Assembly (NCBI RefSeq): GCF_900107795.1
Contig: NZ_FNRL01000004.1
Location: forward strand, 186,001-250,000
DNA length: 64,000 bases
Reading direction: 5' to 3'
From: Chitinophaga terrae (ex Kim and Jung 2007)
Lineage (GTDB): Bacteria > Bacteroidota > Bacteroidia > Chitinophagales > Chitinophagaceae
Shown here one piece after another: positions 63,513 to 64,000 of the stretch (its first letter is position 1; each line of letters opens with the position of its first letter). Both the position numbers and the translations under genes were made by a program. A model generated the notes under the pieces. The model was not told the origin of the DNA. It did no database searches and worked only from the letters and a program-made list of their open reading frames with translations.

Positions 63513-64000
63513 TTACAGGCATTCTTCCAGCAGGTAAACGATAGATTCATAGTTCCTGCCCGTAGCCTCTGAAAGCGCCATTTCACAGGTTTTGGAACTG
63601 GAATAGTAGCCATCGTACGAGCACGACTTTACTTCTGTTGCTTCAGGCAAGGTAGCAGAATGGGTCAGCTCAGGGAAAAGGAATCCCCTGTCGCCAGCCA
63701 TACCGCAACAACCCGCATGCACGGGAACTGTCACCTCTTCTGACAGCTGCCTGGCGATTTTCAGGAACTGGTCTTCCTGTCCTGTTTTCTGCAGGGTACA
63801 AACCGGGTGCAATACAACATGCTGCTTGCGGTTTTTAATGGTAGCTCCCGGAAGTATGTAATCACTAATAAAGTCTATACTATCAAGGATGGTAAGCTTG
63901 TCGAACTTTGCTCTATTCCCGGCCGATAACTGTGCCCTGGCATGTTTAAGCGTATAGGTGCAGGAGCTGATATCAATCACCACGGGATATTTTCCTTCCT
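63513..64000 (-). CDS. FAD/Fe-S oxidoreductase, C-terminal part (partial, runs off the window)
   Basis: The C-terminal ~162 residues of a gene that continues past the right edge; the frame is open to 64000 and codes EGKYPVVIDISSCTYTLK where the track starts. HPVCTLQKTG and HAGCCGMAGDRGFLFPEL are CCG-type cysteine domains (heterodisulfide reductase/GlcF-like) that bind Fe-S clusters. The ending (SKTCEMALSEATGRNYESIV) matches two-domain FAD-binding plus Fe-S-binding enzymes of the D-lactate/glycolate/2-hydroxyglutarate dehydrogenase group. Substrate is not determinable from this part. Confidence 0.85.
   Translation of the reverse strand, partial: EGKYPVVIDISSCTYTLKHARAQLSAGNRAKFDKLTILDSIDFISDYILPGATIKNRKQHVVLHPVCTLQKTGQEDQFLKIARQLSEEVTVPVHAGCCGMAGDRGFLFPELTHSATLPEATEVKSCSYDGYYSSSKTCEMALSEATGRNYESIVYLLEECL

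Overview
The window reads as chromosome of a Bacteroidota bacterium, most likely Chitinophagaceae and probably Chitinophaga or a close relative. The grounds are three SusC-type receptors and two SusD lipoproteins, many secreted glycoside hydrolases, an ECF sigma/FecR pair, several AraC regulators, and repeated TAnnTTTG (-7) promoter boxes ahead of genes. The genus is inferred from gene content and protein style; no rRNA or tRNA gene is present.

Layout. 1-12.6 kb: one plus-strand polysaccharide-utilisation operon (DUF4961-like lipoprotein, SusC, SusD, a second SusC without its own SusD, SGNH hydrolase, GH92 alpha-mannosidase) closed by a terminator. 12.7-16 kb: three overlapping genes: a 50-residue membrane peptide, a GT2 with a damaged methyltransferase-like front end, and a GT-C-like membrane glycosyltransferase. 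16-18.9 kb: ECF sigma, FecR anti-sigma and an STN-domain protein ending in a barrel-like region. 18.9-20.2 kb: a decayed mobile-element patch (tyrosine-recombinase tail, intact ORF6N gene, broken second ORF6N copy, orphan membrane ORF). 20.3-25.9 kb: ricin/propeller lipoprotein and GH2 enzyme, then a zinc alcohol dehydrogenase. 26-32.7 kb: two divergent AraC genes, one paired with a gluconokinase-like FGGY protein, then a CE1 esterase and a GH43 enzyme. 32.7-37.9 kb: HxlR/DoxX, two SDRs around the tail of a lost alcohol dehydrogenase, a membrane protein and a membrane-anchored AraC. 38-40.6 kb: an MFS exporter facing a rhodanese/ArsR-rhodanese operon, both ends marked by the same palindrome. 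40.6-43.5 kb: FtsX-type permease and a small unknown. 43.6-51.3 kb: a fucose locus (SusC/SusD on minus; AraC, mutarotase and GH29 fucosidase on plus). 51.4-54 kb: small housekeeping and regulatory genes. 54-58.7 kb: three paralogous GT-B glycosyltransferases and one GT2. 58.8-64 kb: a stress-flavoured stretch (disordered protein, MsrA, glutathione peroxidase, baeRF release-factor-like gene with an in-frame UAG, YceI) and, at the edge, the C-terminal part of an FAD/Fe-S oxidoreductase.

Best signals. (1) In the fucose locus a 26-base element occurs upstream of both the SusC/SusD operon and the mutarotase/fucosidase operon, with identical spacing to a -7 box, so both arms are probably controlled by the AraC protein encoded between them. 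(2) The palindrome ATTCAATAA-N2-TTATTGAAT bounds a convergent MFS / rhodanese / ArsR-rhodanese island and is probably the fusion regulator's operator. (3) A release-factor-like gene is split by a single in-frame UAG. (4) Several genes are caught mid-decay: an integrase, an ORF6N copy, an alcohol dehydrogenase tail sitting in frame behind an SDR, and an MFS fragment.
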